A DNA stretch of 64,000 bases from Lachnospiraceae bacterium (GTDB lineage Bacteria; Bacillota; Clostridia; Lachnospirales; Lachnospiraceae): positions 6,513-70,512 of the forward strand of contig JAUNON010000004.1 in assembly GCA_030537145.1 (NCBI GenBank), written 5' to 3'. The translations under genes and the position numbers were made by a program. Of this stretch, positions 1 to 8,484 are shown in pieces. Below the pieces are notes generated by a model, which was not told where the DNA came from, ran no database searches, and was given only the letters and a program-made list of their open reading frames with translations. Position 1 is the stretch's first letter, and every line of letters starts with the position of its first letter.

Positions 1-11
1 TCGCTTCGCTC

Positions 12-74
12 GCCAGAGTGCCAGAAACAGCTCCGACCGTGCCAGCACGGTGTCGCTGTTTCTAACACCCTGGC
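12..74. repeat. 63-bp nested near-palindrome
   Basis: This stretch reads almost the same on both strands. The inner arms ACCGTGC (36-42) and GCACGGT (45-51) are perfect, the middle arms AGAAACAGC (23-31) and GCTGTTTCT (55-63) are perfect, and the outer arms from GCCAG inward pair with a few mismatches. It lies 3' of the carboxypeptidase gene and could be a terminator or a mobile palindromic unit. There is no clear T-run. The sequence left of it is cut by the window edge. Confidence 0.6.
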
Positions 75-137
75 TCTGCCCTTTTCGAACATGATACCAT
101 ATTCTGCTTGGGAAGGAAAGGACGGAATCTCGACTTC

Positions 138-1334
138 TTAGATACGATACAGTTCCCAAACTTTCCGAAAGCAGTCGAAGAATGCCGCTTTTTCTACTGT
201 TTCTCCGGCCAGGATCCGGCAGCTTCCCAGCTCCTTTTCTCCCAGATAGTAGGTCTGTACGCCTATGACATTTCCCTTTTCTATCGGAGCCTTCAAATCC
301 GGTGTCCATTGGATCTGATTTGTGATTTGGGAAAAGTCCTCTGAGGATGTACTTAAATAGGTAAATGCCGATTCATATTCTGCCGCTACGGTTTCGGCCT
401 TTCCTCCTGCCACCGGTACCGGAGCCAATGGCGCTTCATGGGAATCCTGATATAAGCTGCACACGCCGAATCCGTAATTCAGCAACTCTGAAGCGTTGCG
501 GAATCTGGTCTTGGAATCCGGTGCAGTCAGCACCACACTGATCAGACGGATGCCGCCGCGTACCGCCGTGGAGGACAGACAGTATTTCGCCGCACTGGTA
601 CTGCCTGTCTTAAGCCCATCGCATCCCTCATAGCTTCGCAGCAGCTTGTTAGTATTGGTCAGGGTAAAGGGGGAGCTCCCCTGTCTCGTCACATGCGTAA
701 TATCCTCCATCCAGATACTGGAATAGCGGCTGATCTGAGGATGATTCACCAGCAATTCCCGGGACATCAGCGCCACATCCCTGGCCGTTGTATAATGCTC
801 AGCGGAATCGGTCAGCCCGCAGCAGTCCACAAAGTGGGTATTTTCCATGCCCAGCTCTGCTGCCCGCTGGTTCATTTTCTCGACAAATGCCTGCTCGCTT
901 CCTCCGATATGCTCTGCCAAAGCCACTGCCGCATCATTTCCCGAAGCGATCACGACGCATTTCAGCATGGTTTCCACGCTCTGCTTCTCCCCCTCCTCCA
1001 AAAAGACCTGGGAGCCGCCCATGGACTTGGCATGGGCGCTTGTAACCACCTCTTCCTCCAGGGAAATCTTTCCGGAATCCAGCGCCTCCATGACCAGCAG
1101 CATGGTCATGACCTTTGTAACGCTGGCCGGGTGCACCGGGGTATCAGCGTCTTTTTCATAAAGTACCTGGCCTGTAGAAGCTTCCATCAGCAGCGCATGG
1201 GGGGTCTCAATTTCCAGAGGCGCAGCCTCCTCCGCGGCCGCCCGCCCGCTTCCGGCAGCCGCCAATGCCAGCGCCGTTGTCCAAAACAAAATTTTGTTTC
1301 TTAGTTTTCGAAAGCCCTCTGTTATTTTCAGCAT
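138..1334 (-). CDS. D-alanyl-D-alanine carboxypeptidase (penicillin-binding protein, S11 family)
   Basis: A serine peptidase that trims the terminal D-Ala from peptidoglycan stem peptides outside the membrane. The three penicillin-binding motifs are present in order: SVTK at 71-74 with the acylated Ser71, SGN at 131-133 and KTG at 242-244. An N-terminal signal segment (about 14-34) ends in a cleavable Ala-rich stretch. The roughly 120 residues after the catalytic domain fit the DacF/DacB C-terminal beta domain, and 398 residues is a normal length. The ATG directly follows the T-run of the upstream hairpin, with no ribosome-binding site before it, so this start is uncertain. Expression probably depends on read-through from cls or on a promoter inside the hairpin loop. 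Confidence 0.93.
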   Translation of the reverse strand: MLKITEGFRKLRNKILFWTTALALAAAGSGRAAAEEAAPLEIETPHALLMEASTGQVLYEKDADTPVHPASVTKVMTMLLVMEALDSGKISLEEEVVTSAHAKSMGGSQVFLEEGEKQSVETMLKCVVIASGNDAAVALAEHIGGSEQAFVEKMNQRAAELGMENTHFVDCCGLTDSAEHYTTARDVALMSRELLVNHPQISRYSSIWMEDITHVTRQGSSPFTLTNTNKLLRSYEGCDGLKTGSTSAAKYCLSSTAVRGGIRLISVVLTAPDSKTRFRNASELLNYGFGVCSLYQDSHEAPLAPVPVAGGKAETVAAEYESAFTYLSTSSEDFSQITNQIQWTPDLKAPIEKGNVIGVQTYYLGEKELGSCRILAGETVEKAAFFDCFRKVWELYRI

Positions 1335-1384
1335 AAAAAACCGCCGAACATTCTCTTTATCTCATATATAATAGAATGTCCGGC
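1335..1384 (-). terminator. Rho-independent terminator after cls, abutting the dac start codon
   Basis: On the minus strand a 12-bp stem (GCCGGACATTCT with AGAATGTTCGGC, one G-U pair) is followed by six T residues. The T-run touches the ATG of the carboxypeptidase gene. The loop contains TATTAT, which could act as a -10 box, but no good -35 was found at normal spacing. Confidence 0.8.
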
Positions 1385-1447
1385 AGATTATGCCTGTCTT
1401 TCACGAAATTCCTTTCGAAAACCCTTTCGGATCTCCAGGGCTCCCGG

Positions 1448-2992
1448 CTACAGCAGCGGAGCCATCAGACGCAAAAGACTCTGGAGCAGCCGAATCATCG
1501 GCCCCCTGCTCTGGCAGTATTCCTTTGTGATTTCCCTGGAATGCTGCAGCGTGTCCATCACATCCTCCTTTACCTGCATCACCGCTCTTGTGCGGTACAT
1601 CCATACACCGCATTCAAAATGCAGATACAGGCTGCGGTAATCCATATTGATCGTACCCACCGTGGCCACCTCATCGTCGCACACAAAGGACTTGGCATGA
1701 AGGAACCCCGGCTCATATTCGAAAATCCGCACTCCCGCATCGATAAGCTGCTCATAATAAGACTGAGTCAGCGCAAAAATGATCTTCTTATCCGGTATCC
1801 CCGGCGTTACAATCCGCACATCCACACCGTTCTTAGCCGCCAGGCACAGGCAGGTCATCATTTCATTATCAATGATCAGATAGGGAGTAAAAATGTAGAC
1901 ATATTTTTTTGCCTGGTTAATGATATTCAGATACGTATTTTCTCCTACCGTTTCGTTATCCAGGGGCGTATCGCTGTAGGGCTGCACAAACCCGTCATTT
2001 TCAAAGCTTCCCTGGTAATGGCTGTGCGAATGGAAGGGCGGAATGTCCTCCAGCTCCGCCGTACTCCGTGTAAGCACGCTCCACATCTGAAGAAACATGA
2101 CTGTGAAGCTCCAGACAGCCTCCCCCTTCAGCATCACACCGGTATCCTTCCAATGGCCGAAGCGCACCTTACGGTTGATGTATTCGTCGGCCAGATTGAT
2201 GCCTCCGGTAAAACCGGTATGCCCGTCAATCACCATAATCTTCCGGTGATCCCGGTTATTCAGCACTGCCGAAACAATGGGGCGGAAGGGATTAAACACC
2301 TCGCATTTGATGCCTCTGGCACGGATTTCCTGATAAAACTTAGCAGGAAGAGTATTCACGCATCCCACATCATCGTATACCAGCCGCACATCCAGGCCCT
2401 CTTTCGCCTTAAGCTCCAAAATATCCAGAATGCTCTGCCACATTTCTCCCGCATCAATAATAAAATATTCCAGAAAAATAAAATACTTTGCCTTTTTCAG
2501 TTCCTCAATCATTCTCTGGTACAGCAGTTCCCCCACCGGAAAATACTCGGTCCGGGTGTTTTGGTACATAGGAAATCCTGCGCAGTCTCTCAGATAGACG
2601 GACTGCTTGTTAATCTGAGGATCCAGCCGCCCCAGCTCCTCGCGGCTTGCGCTGTCCTCCGAAAGCAGATGCGCACTGGCCTGGCCGGCCCGTTCAAAGC
2701 TGGCTTCTACCTCCTTTGCCAGCCTGGACTTTCCGAAAAGCAGATACAAAGAGCCGCCTACCAACGGCACTGCAAGAATGAGGATCGTCCATGCCAGCTT
2801 ATAAGCCGGATTGATCCTCTTATTCACGATCCATAATACTGCAACTACGCATACCACCTGAAGCAGGATAGACACTCCCCGGTATCTGCTCCCCAGCAGC
2901 CAGATAAATGCCACAAACCACAGTATCTGTACAATGATAGAAACAGCGACAAAAAAAAGTCTGCTAAAAAGTCTTTTTAGAACCTTGTGCAT
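1448..2992 (-). CDS. cls: Cardiolipin synthase (phospholipase D superfamily)
   Basis: Makes cardiolipin from phosphatidylglycerol at the cytoplasmic membrane. Two N-terminal membrane segments (about 8-34 and 39-56, with further hydrophobic residues to 88) precede two phospholipase D HKD motifs. The first is in HRKIMVIDG with GFTGG following; the second is in LHAKSFVCDD followed by GTINMD. The length of 514 residues is typical of Firmicutes Cls. A strong ribosome-binding site (AGGAGG) lies just upstream of the ATG. A repeat hairpin (3028-3079) sits just upstream of that, and a terminator closes the gene. Confidence 0.95.
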   Translation of the reverse strand: MHKVLKRLFSRLFFVAVSIIVQILWFVAFIWLLGSRYRGVSILLQVVCVVAVLWIVNKRINPAYKLAWTILILAVPLVGGSLYLLFGKSRLAKEVEASFERAGQASAHLLSEDSASREELGRLDPQINKQSVYLRDCAGFPMYQNTRTEYFPVGELLYQRMIEELKKAKYFIFLEYFIIDAGEMWQSILDILELKAKEGLDVRLVYDDVGCVNTLPAKFYQEIRARGIKCEVFNPFRPIVSAVLNNRDHRKIMVIDGHTGFTGGINLADEYINRKVRFGHWKDTGVMLKGEAVWSFTVMFLQMWSVLTRSTAELEDIPPFHSHSHYQGSFENDGFVQPYSDTPLDNETVGENTYLNIINQAKKYVYIFTPYLIIDNEMMTCLCLAAKNGVDVRIVTPGIPDKKIIFALTQSYYEQLIDAGVRIFEYEPGFLHAKSFVCDDEVATVGTINMDYRSLYLHFECGVWMYRTRAVMQVKEDVMDTLQHSREITKEYCQSRGPMIRLLQSLLRLMAPLL

Positions 2993-3027
2993 ATTACCTC
3001 CTGCAAAAAGAACAACTGCGTGTTACC

Positions 3028-3079
3028 GCACGAAGTGCTTTTTATAATATAGGGAAGTAAAAGCTTTCCTATATTATAA
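3028..3079. repeat. Dispersed hairpin repeat, distal module
   Basis: GCACGAAGTGC is followed by an inverted repeat, ATAATATAGGGAAG and CTTTCCTATATTAT. The same module occurs at 7614-7664 and inside the larger composite repeats at 24609-24775 and 40950-41118. It is placed between the rpsU terminator and cls. Confidence 0.85.
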
Positions 3080-3108
3080 GAAATCCCTGGCCGCAATCTG
3101 ACCAGGGA
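3077..3108 (-). terminator. Likely rpsU terminator
   Basis: On the minus strand TCCCTGG and CCAGGGA form a 7-bp stem with an 11-nt loop, followed by TTTCTTA. It lies 13 bases after the rpsU stop codon and runs into the adjacent repeat. Confidence 0.6.
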
Positions 3109-3121
3109 CTTTGACTGCACA

Positions 3122-3298
3122 CTAATTGAATTTACGTTTACGAGCAGCTTCGGATTTCTTTTTACGTCTCACGCTGGGCTTTTCGTAATGCTCTCTCTTA
3201 CGAATCTCCTGCTGAATACCTGCTTTTGCGCAATTTCTTTTGAAACGGCGTAAAGCGCTATCCAAAGTCTCATTCTCTTTTACGATCACATTTGACAT
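3122..3298 (-). CDS. rpsU: 30S ribosomal protein S21
   Basis: Small basic ribosomal protein of 58 residues, a component of the 30S subunit near the mRNA exit. The chosen start gives [19 protein letters not shown], the conserved S21 N-terminus, and the protein ends in a Lys/Arg-rich tail. A longer in-frame extension upstream (to 3340) has no family support and was not used. An AGGTG sequence 8 bases before the ATG serves as the binding site. It has its own promoter and terminator, so it looks monocistronic. Confidence 0.95.
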   Translation of the reverse strand: MSNVIVKENETLDSALRRFKRNCAKAGIQQEIRKREHYEKPSVRRKKKSEAARKRKFN

Positions 3299-3376
3299 TG
3301 TCTCACACCTAACCTCCCTCCAGCTGCAAATTGTGCACAATACAACTGTCTGGGTATTTTCACTGCACTGAAGATT

Positions 3377-3404
3377 ATTATATCATATTTTTCTGATACG
3401 TCAA
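3377..3404 (-). promoter_or_regulatory. SigA-type promoter of rpsU
   Basis: Minus-strand -35 TTGACG (3399-3404) and -10 TATAAT (3377-3382) with 16-bp spacing, upstream of rpsU. Confidence 0.75.
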
Positions 3405-3526
3405 CCTTTTTCCAGAACTTTCTTCCGGTCATTTTTCACAAAATTTTCCAGAAAAGCTTTGCGGGCGTACAGCGGTACGAATACCCAAACGGCTGTCTGT
3501 TTCCTGATTTTTCATTTTCCGGCGGT

Positions 3527-6166
3527 TTATTTTGCCTGGCCTTCCAAAATCTCCGCTGCTTTTTTCAGCGCAGCTTCCACACCTGCCGGGTTCTTTCCTC
3601 CGGCCTGAGCCATATTCGGACGTCCGCCTCCGCCTCCGCCCACCAGAGCAGCAATACCCTTGATCAGATTGCCCGCATGGGCGCCGGCCTTCATAGCTCC
3701 CTCGGTTGCCGTAGCCATCAGATTCACCTTGCCCTCGCAGACAGAAGCCAGAACGACAACACCCTCGCCCAGCTTTTCCTTAAGCTGGTCGCCCAGCTCC
3801 CGCAGGCCGTTCATATCCACGCCTTCCATCCTGGAAGCAAGCAGCTTCACGCCTTTGATTTCCTGTACCTGGTCCATCACATCTCCCAGAGCATCCTTGG
3901 CCAGTTTGCTCTTCAGAGACTCACATTCACTCTGAACGGCTTTCAGCTCTGCCTGCAGCGCTGCAATTTTATCCAACACGCTGGGAACATTGGTCTTTAA
4001 CTGGGCTGCCGCCTGGTTCAATTCCTCTTCCAGATTCTTATAATATGCCAGCACGCCGTCCCCGGTCAGGGCCTCAATACGGCGCACCCCGGCTGCCACG
4101 CCGGCTTCGCTCAAAATCTTGAAATTCTTAATCTCGGCAGTATTCTTTACATGAGTACCGCCGCACAGCTCTTTGGAAAAGTCACCCATAGAAACCACGC
4201 GCACATGTTCTCCGTACTTCTCATCAAACAGAGCCATTGCACCCGTCTTTTTTGCTTCGTCCAGGCTCATCACATCAGTGCGCACCTCCAGAGCCGCACT
4301 GATCTCCTGGTTCACCATATCCTCCACCTGCTGCAGCTCTTTCTTCGTCATTGCCTGGAAATGAGCAAAGTCAAAACGAAGTCTGTCCGGTGTCACCAGA
4401 GAGCCCTTCTGCTCTACATGGCTGCCCAGCACAGTTTTCAGCGCCTTCTGAAGCAGATGGGTCGCACTGTGATTCTTTTCTGTATTTCTTCTTCCGGAGG
4501 TATCCACCGTCAGAGTGACCGTATCGCCCACCTTGAGCATACCGGAAACCATCCGGCCCACATGGCCCACCTTGCCTCCTCTTAAGTGAATGGTATCCTC
4601 CACTGCGAACTCGCCGCCGGCGCAGGAAATGATTCCCTTGTCGCCCTCCTGTCCGCCCATGGTGGCATAAAACGGGGTTCTTTCCACCAGGATCGTACCC
4701 TTTTCCCCGTCGGAGAGCGCCTCGGTCAGTTCAGTTTCTGTCGTCAGGACAGTAATCTTTGACTCCTCGCTCAGAGTCGTATAGCCATCAAATTCTGTGG
4801 TAATGCTTACCGGGATCTCATCGTATACCGTAGCATCGGCTCCCATGTAATTTGTAACCGCACGGGCCTTTCTTGCTTTGGTACGCTGTTCCTCCATGCA
4901 GCTACGGAAACCTTCCTCATCGATCTGATAGCCCTTTTCTTCCAGGATCTCCTTTGTCAGATCCAGCGGGAAGCCGTAGGTGTCATACAGGGTGAATGCA
5001 TTTTCACCGGTCAGTACCTTTTCACCGGACTTTTCCATCTCGGCCTCCATACCGGAGAGGATGCTTAAGCCCTGGTCAATGGTCTTTTCAAACTTGTCCT
5101 CTTCCTGTGCCAGTACCTTGAAGATGAAATCCTTTTTCTCCTCCAGCTCCGGATATCCGTCTTTGGAGCCTTCGATCACGGTAGCGCTCAGACGGGAAAG
5201 GAATCCTCCCTCAATCCCCAGAAGTCTGCCATGACGGGCAGCACGGCGGATCAGACGGCGCAGCACGTAGCCTCTGCCCTCATTGGTAGGCATAATACCG
5301 TCGGAAATCATAAAGGTAGCGGAACGGATATGGTCTACGATCAGACGGATGGAAATATCCTTCTTTTCGTCCTCCTTGTATACCGCATGGGCAAACTCAC
5401 AGACCTTATCCCGCAGCGCCTGCATCGTGTCCACATCAAAGATAGAGTCCACATCCTGCACCACCACGGCCAAACGTTCCAGACCCATGCCGGTATCGAT
5501 ATTCTTATTCTTCAGAGTCGTATTATTTCCCTCTCCGTCATTCTCAAACTGGGTAAATACGTTGTTCCATACCTCGATGTAACGGTCACAATCGCAGCCT
5601 ACGGTACAGCCCGGCTTGCCGCAGCCGTACTTTTCTCCCCTGTCATAGTAAATCTCGGAACAGGGGCCGCAGGGACCTGCGCCGTGCTCCCAGAAGTTGT
5701 CCTCCTTCCCGAAACGGAAAATCCGTTCCTTGGGAATGCCCACTTCCTTGTTCCAGATATCAAAAGCCTCATCATCATCCAGATATACGGAAGGATAGAG
5801 CCGGTCCGGATCCAGTCCCACCACCTGGGTCAGAAATTCCCAGGACCAGTTAATCGCTTCGTGCTTGAAATAATCGCCAAAGGAAAAGTTGCCCAGCATC
5901 TCAAAGAAGGTGCCGTGGCGTGCAGTCTTTCCCACATTTTCAATATCTCCGGTACGGATACATTTCTGGCAGGTGGCCACACGGCGGCAGGGCGGGATCT
6001 CCGCTCCTGTGAAATAAGGCTTCAGCGGCGCCATACCTGCATTGATCAGCAGCAGGCTCTTGTCATTATGAGGAACAAGAGAGAAGCTTTTCATCACCAG
6101 ATGCCCCTTGCTCTTAAAAAAGTCAAGATACATCTGTCTTAATTGGTTTACTCCATATTTTTCCAC
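3527..6166 (-). CDS. alaS: Alanyl-tRNA synthetase
   Basis: Charges tRNA-Ala and edits mischarged Ser/Gly. At 879 residues it is a full-length class II enzyme. The aminoacylation core with ARHGTFFEMLGNFSFGDY (about 82-99) is followed by the editing domain with zinc ligands HSATH (566-570) and CGGTH (668-672). The C-terminal C-Ala domain ends with a glycine-rich GGGGGGRPNMAQAGG segment. An additional Cys-rich insertion (CGKPGCTVGCDC, about 182-193) lies in the catalytic domain. The start codon is GTG, preceded by a GGAGGAG site. It has its own promoter 140 bases upstream; no T-box was seen in that short leader. Confidence 0.98.
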   Translation of the reverse strand: MEKYGVNQLRQMYLDFFKSKGHLVMKSFSLVPHNDKSLLLINAGMAPLKPYFTGAEIPPCRRVATCQKCIRTGDIENVGKTARHGTFFEMLGNFSFGDYFKHEAINWSWEFLTQVVGLDPDRLYPSVYLDDDEAFDIWNKEVGIPKERIFRFGKEDNFWEHGAGPCGPCSEIYYDRGEKYGCGKPGCTVGCDCDRYIEVWNNVFTQFENDGEGNNTTLKNKNIDTGMGLERLAVVVQDVDSIFDVDTMQALRDKVCEFAHAVYKEDEKKDISIRLIVDHIRSATFMISDGIMPTNEGRGYVLRRLIRRAARHGRLLGIEGGFLSRLSATVIEGSKDGYPELEEKKDFIFKVLAQEEDKFEKTIDQGLSILSGMEAEMEKSGEKVLTGENAFTLYDTYGFPLDLTKEILEEKGYQIDEEGFRSCMEEQRTKARKARAVTNYMGADATVYDEIPVSITTEFDGYTTLSEESKITVLTTETELTEALSDGEKGTILVERTPFYATMGGQEGDKGIISCAGGEFAVEDTIHLRGGKVGHVGRMVSGMLKVGDTVTLTVDTSGRRNTEKNHSATHLLQKALKTVLGSHVEQKGSLVTPDRLRFDFAHFQAMTKKELQQVEDMVNQEISAALEVRTDVMSLDEAKKTGAMALFDEKYGEHVRVVSMGDFSKELCGGTHVKNTAEIKNFKILSEAGVAAGVRRIEALTGDGVLAYYKNLEEELNQAAAQLKTNVPSVLDKIAALQAELKAVQSECESLKSKLAKDALGDVMDQVQEIKGVKLLASRMEGVDMNGLRELGDQLKEKLGEGVVVLASVCEGKVNLMATATEGAMKAGAHAGNLIKGIAALVGGGGGGRPNMAQAGGKNPAGVEAALKKAAEILEGQAK

Positions 6167-6305
6167 GATTTTCTCCTCCAGTTTGCCTGTACCTGCGGTA
6201 CAACTGTATTTCTTTTTCTCATTCTTTCGCCGGGTTCCTTCTGTATTTCTTACCGACAGCAGAGAAACCCTCCTGCCGCTTCATCTCCCCGACGGACTAA
6301 ATTTT

Positions 6306-6334
6306 ATGATAGCACATTTCGCTCTGACAGGCAA
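6306..6334 (-). promoter_or_regulatory. SigA-type promoter of alaS
   Basis: Minus-strand -35 TTGCCT (6329-6334) and -10 TATCAT (6306-6311) with 17-bp spacing. It gives an untranslated leader of about 130 bases before the alaS GTG, and it starts just downstream of tyrS. Confidence 0.7.
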
Positions 6335-6353
6335 ACAATTTTATCCAGATTTC

Positions 6354-7577
6354 TTACTTTAAACACACCTTTTTAAATTTCTTTTTGCCCCGGCGCAGCA
6401 CTACTCCGTCACCGAAAAGCTGTTCTTTGGTCAGCAGATATTTGATATCTCCGATCCGCTCTCCGTCTACGGAAACACCGCCCTGCTCAATGGCTCTTCT
6501 GCCCTCGCTTCTGGTGGCTACCAGCTCCGCCTTTACCAGCGCACCGATCAGATCAATGCCGCCGTCTGTCAGATCCTCCTCTGTCAGCTCTGCCGTGGGC
6601 ATCTGGGCCGCATTTCCCGTGCCGAACAGCGCCCGGGCGCCCTCCTGAGCCTTTTTCGCCTCTTCCTCACCGTGTACCAGCGTAGTCAGCTCATAAGCCA
6701 GAATCTCCTTTGCCTGGTTTAGCTGACTGCCCTCCCAGCGGGACATCTCCTCAATCTGCTCTAGGGGCAGGAAGGTCAGCATCCGCAGGCATTTCATCAC
6801 ATCCGCATCCGCCACGTTTCTCCAGTACTGGTAGAAATCAAAGGGTGAGGTCTTGTTGGGATCCAGCCATACGGCTCCCGACTGAGTCTTACCCATCTTC
6901 TTGCCCTCTGAATTCAGCAAAAGCGTGATGGTCATGGCATAAGCATCCTTGCCCAGCTTTCTGCGGATCAGCTCCGTACCGCCCAGCATGTTGCTCCACT
7001 GGTCATCTCCTCCGAACTGCATATTGCAGCCGTATTTCTGGTACAGCATGTAAAAATCATAGCTCTGCATGATCATGTAGTTGAACTCCAGAAAGCTTAA
7101 GCCCCGCTCCATACGCTGTTTGTAGCACTCTGCAGTCAGCATACGGTTTACCGAAAAATGGGCTCCCACCTCCCGCAGCACTTCCACATAATTCAGATCC
7201 AGCAGCCAGTCCGCATTGTTCACCATCAGGGCTTTTCCATCGGAAAAGTCAATGAAACGGCTCATCTGCTTTTTGAAGCATTCACAATTGTGCTGAATCG
7301 TTTCCTTTGTCATCATCTGACGCATATCGGATCTTCCGGAAGGGTCGCCGATCATGGCGGTGCCGCCTCCGATCAGGGCAATGGGCTTATTGCCTGCCAT
7401 CTGGAGACGTTTCATCAGGCACAGCGCCATAAAATGTCCCACATGGAGACTGTCTGCGGTAGGATCAAAGCCAATATAAAACGTGGCCTTTCCGTTATTT
7501 ACCAGCTCCTTGATTTCCTGTTCGTCCGTCACCTGGGCCAGTAAGCCTCTGGCCTGCAGCTCTTCATAAACTGTCAT
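6354..7577 (-). CDS. tyrS: Tyrosyl-tRNA synthetase
   Basis: Charges tRNA-Tyr. A class I synthetase of 407 residues. The HIGH-like motif is LHVGHFMAL (about 45-53), the tyrosine-binding region contains [14 protein letters not shown], and the KMSKS-like loop is [11 protein letters not shown]-terminal S4 RNA-binding domain begins near residue 340 ([17 protein letters not shown]). The ATG follows an AGGAGG ribosome-binding site. Expression is controlled by the upstream T-box leader. A dispersed repeat hairpin has inserted between the T-box terminator and this binding site. Confidence 0.98.
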   Translation of the reverse strand: MTVYEELQARGLLAQVTDEQEIKELVNNGKATFYIGFDPTADSLHVGHFMALCLMKRLQMAGNKPIALIGGGTAMIGDPSGRSDMRQMMTKETIQHNCECFKKQMSRFIDFSDGKALMVNNADWLLDLNYVEVLREVGAHFSVNRMLTAECYKQRMERGLSFLEFNYMIMQSYDFYMLYQKYGCNMQFGGDDQWSNMLGGTELIRRKLGKDAYAMTITLLLNSEGKKMGKTQSGAVWLDPNKTSPFDFYQYWRNVADADVMKCLRMLTFLPLEQIEEMSRWEGSQLNQAKEILAYELTTLVHGEEEAKKAQEGARALFGTGNAAQMPTAELTEEDLTDGGIDLIGALVKAELVATRSEGRRAIEQGGVSVDGERIGDIKYLLTKEQLFGDGVVLRRGKKKFKKVCLK

Positions 7578-7613
7578 TTTGGGAATCCTCCTATCTATAC
7601 AATAATTATGTTT

Positions 7614-7664
7614 GCACGAAGTGCTTTTTATGATATAGGAAAGCGAGGGCTTTCCTATATCATA
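7614..7664. repeat. Dispersed hairpin repeat inside the tyrS leader
   Basis: GCACGAAGTGC followed by a perfect 15-bp stem: TATGATATAGGAAAG (7629-7643), a 6-base loop, and CTTTCCTATATCATA (7650-7664). It is the same family as 3028-3079 and the distal third of the composite repeats. It lies between the T-box terminator and the tyrS ribosome-binding site, so it is part of every tyrS mRNA. Confidence 0.88.
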
Positions 7665-7939
7665 AAAAATCCCCCGTCCTTATAAGGACGGGGGTATCCC
7701 GTGTTACCACCTTATTTTACAGAAAGCTCACACTTCCTGCCTCACTGAGTACCTGCATACTCTGACCTCATAACGGTTGTCCAGCCGTCGCAGCCTACTG
7801 GAATATCCTTCTATGATACGGTTCCATTCGTTCGGTGCGAAACTCCGGGATGTATTCAAAACCATGATCCGGTGCGCCTCTCATCCTCCGGCTGCTTTCT
7901 GTCCCTTTCTCTGGTCTCTACTTGTTCCCTTCATCGTTT
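7665..7939 (-). promoter_or_regulatory. T-box riboswitch leader, tyrosine specifier
   Basis: Minus-strand leader that senses uncharged tRNA-Tyr. The conserved T-box sequence AAGGTGGTAACACGGG lies at 7698-7713. It is followed by a strong terminator stem, CCCCCGTCCT and AGGACGGGGG (7671-7694), and a T-run. Stem I lies in the distal part, and the likely specifier codon is UAC (Tyr) in GAATACATCC (TAC at 7852-7854). When uncharged tRNA-Tyr binds, the antiterminator forms and tyrS is transcribed. The tyrosine assignment agrees with the gene downstream. The 5' end is taken from the promoter. Confidence 0.95.
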
Positions 7940-7945
7940 TGTTTC

Positions 7946-7974
7946 AGTATAGTAAGTTCGTTTTCTTTTGTCAA
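7946..7974 (-). promoter_or_regulatory. Promoter of the tyrS T-box transcript
   Basis: Near-consensus minus-strand promoter: -35 TTGACA (7969-7974), 17-bp spacer, -10 TATACT (7946-7951). It sits just beyond the rnhA stop codon. Confidence 0.9.
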
Positions 7975-7983
7975 GCGCTGAAT

Positions 7984-8475
7984 TTAGAAATCATCCTCAA
8001 TCAAATCCACGCCGTCCGCCGCTGCCGTAGCCAGTTGATCGCAGCGCTCATTCTGAGGGTGCCCGTTATGTCCCTTCACCCAGATGAAGGTGACCTGATG
8101 GGGCGCTTTGGCTGCCAGAAGCCGTTTCCACAGCTCCACATTCTTCACCGGCTCATTTTTTCCCCGCTTCCAGCCCTTTTTCAGCCAGCTATCCACCCAA
8201 TGCTGATTAAACGCATCCGTAAGATATTTTGAATCGGAATAAAGCTCCACCTGACAGGGACATTTCAGCGCTTCCAGGCCTGCAATCGCCGCCATCAGCT
8301 CCATTCGGTTATTTGTGGTTTTTACATAGCCCTGGCTGTATTCTCTGGTATGCATCTGCCCCTTCGGGTCCACATATTCCAATATGGTGCCGTAACCTCC
8401 CGGCCCCTCCGGATTTCCTCTGGCTGCGCCGTCCGTATAGATTTTAACCAGCATATCCTTCTCCCTTCCGTCCAT
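7984..8475 (-). CDS. rnhA: Ribonuclease HI
   Basis: Degrades the RNA strand of RNA-DNA hybrids. The acidic active site is visible: Asp in [19 protein letters not shown] (about residue 15), Glu in NRMELMAAI, Asp in ELYSDSKYL, and a late Asp near residue 145 in [17 protein letters not shown] supplies the catalytic-loop histidine. An alternative start at residue 9 ([10 protein letters not shown]) would give the usual N-terminus. It is the last gene of a three-gene operon, 9 bases after the MutS-like gene. Confidence 0.95.
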   Translation of the reverse strand: MDGREKDMLVKIYTDGAARGNPEGPGGYGTILEYVDPKGQMHTREYSQGYVKTTNNRMELMAAIAGLEALKCPCQVELYSDSKYLTDAFNQHWVDSWLKKGWKRGKNEPVKNVELWKRLLAAKAPHQVTFIWVKGHNGHPQNERCDQLATAAADGVDLIEDDF

Positions 8476-8484
8476 CCGGGTCCT

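Noticed and set aside
693-1304. Long plus-strand frames opposite the carboxypeptidase and many other minus-strand genes
   Set aside because: They are antisense shadows of well-supported genes, without ribosome-binding sites or known domains.
6167-6353. Possible T-box leader for alaS
   Set aside because: No T-box consensus sequence and no terminator/antiterminator pair; the leader is only about 130 bases.
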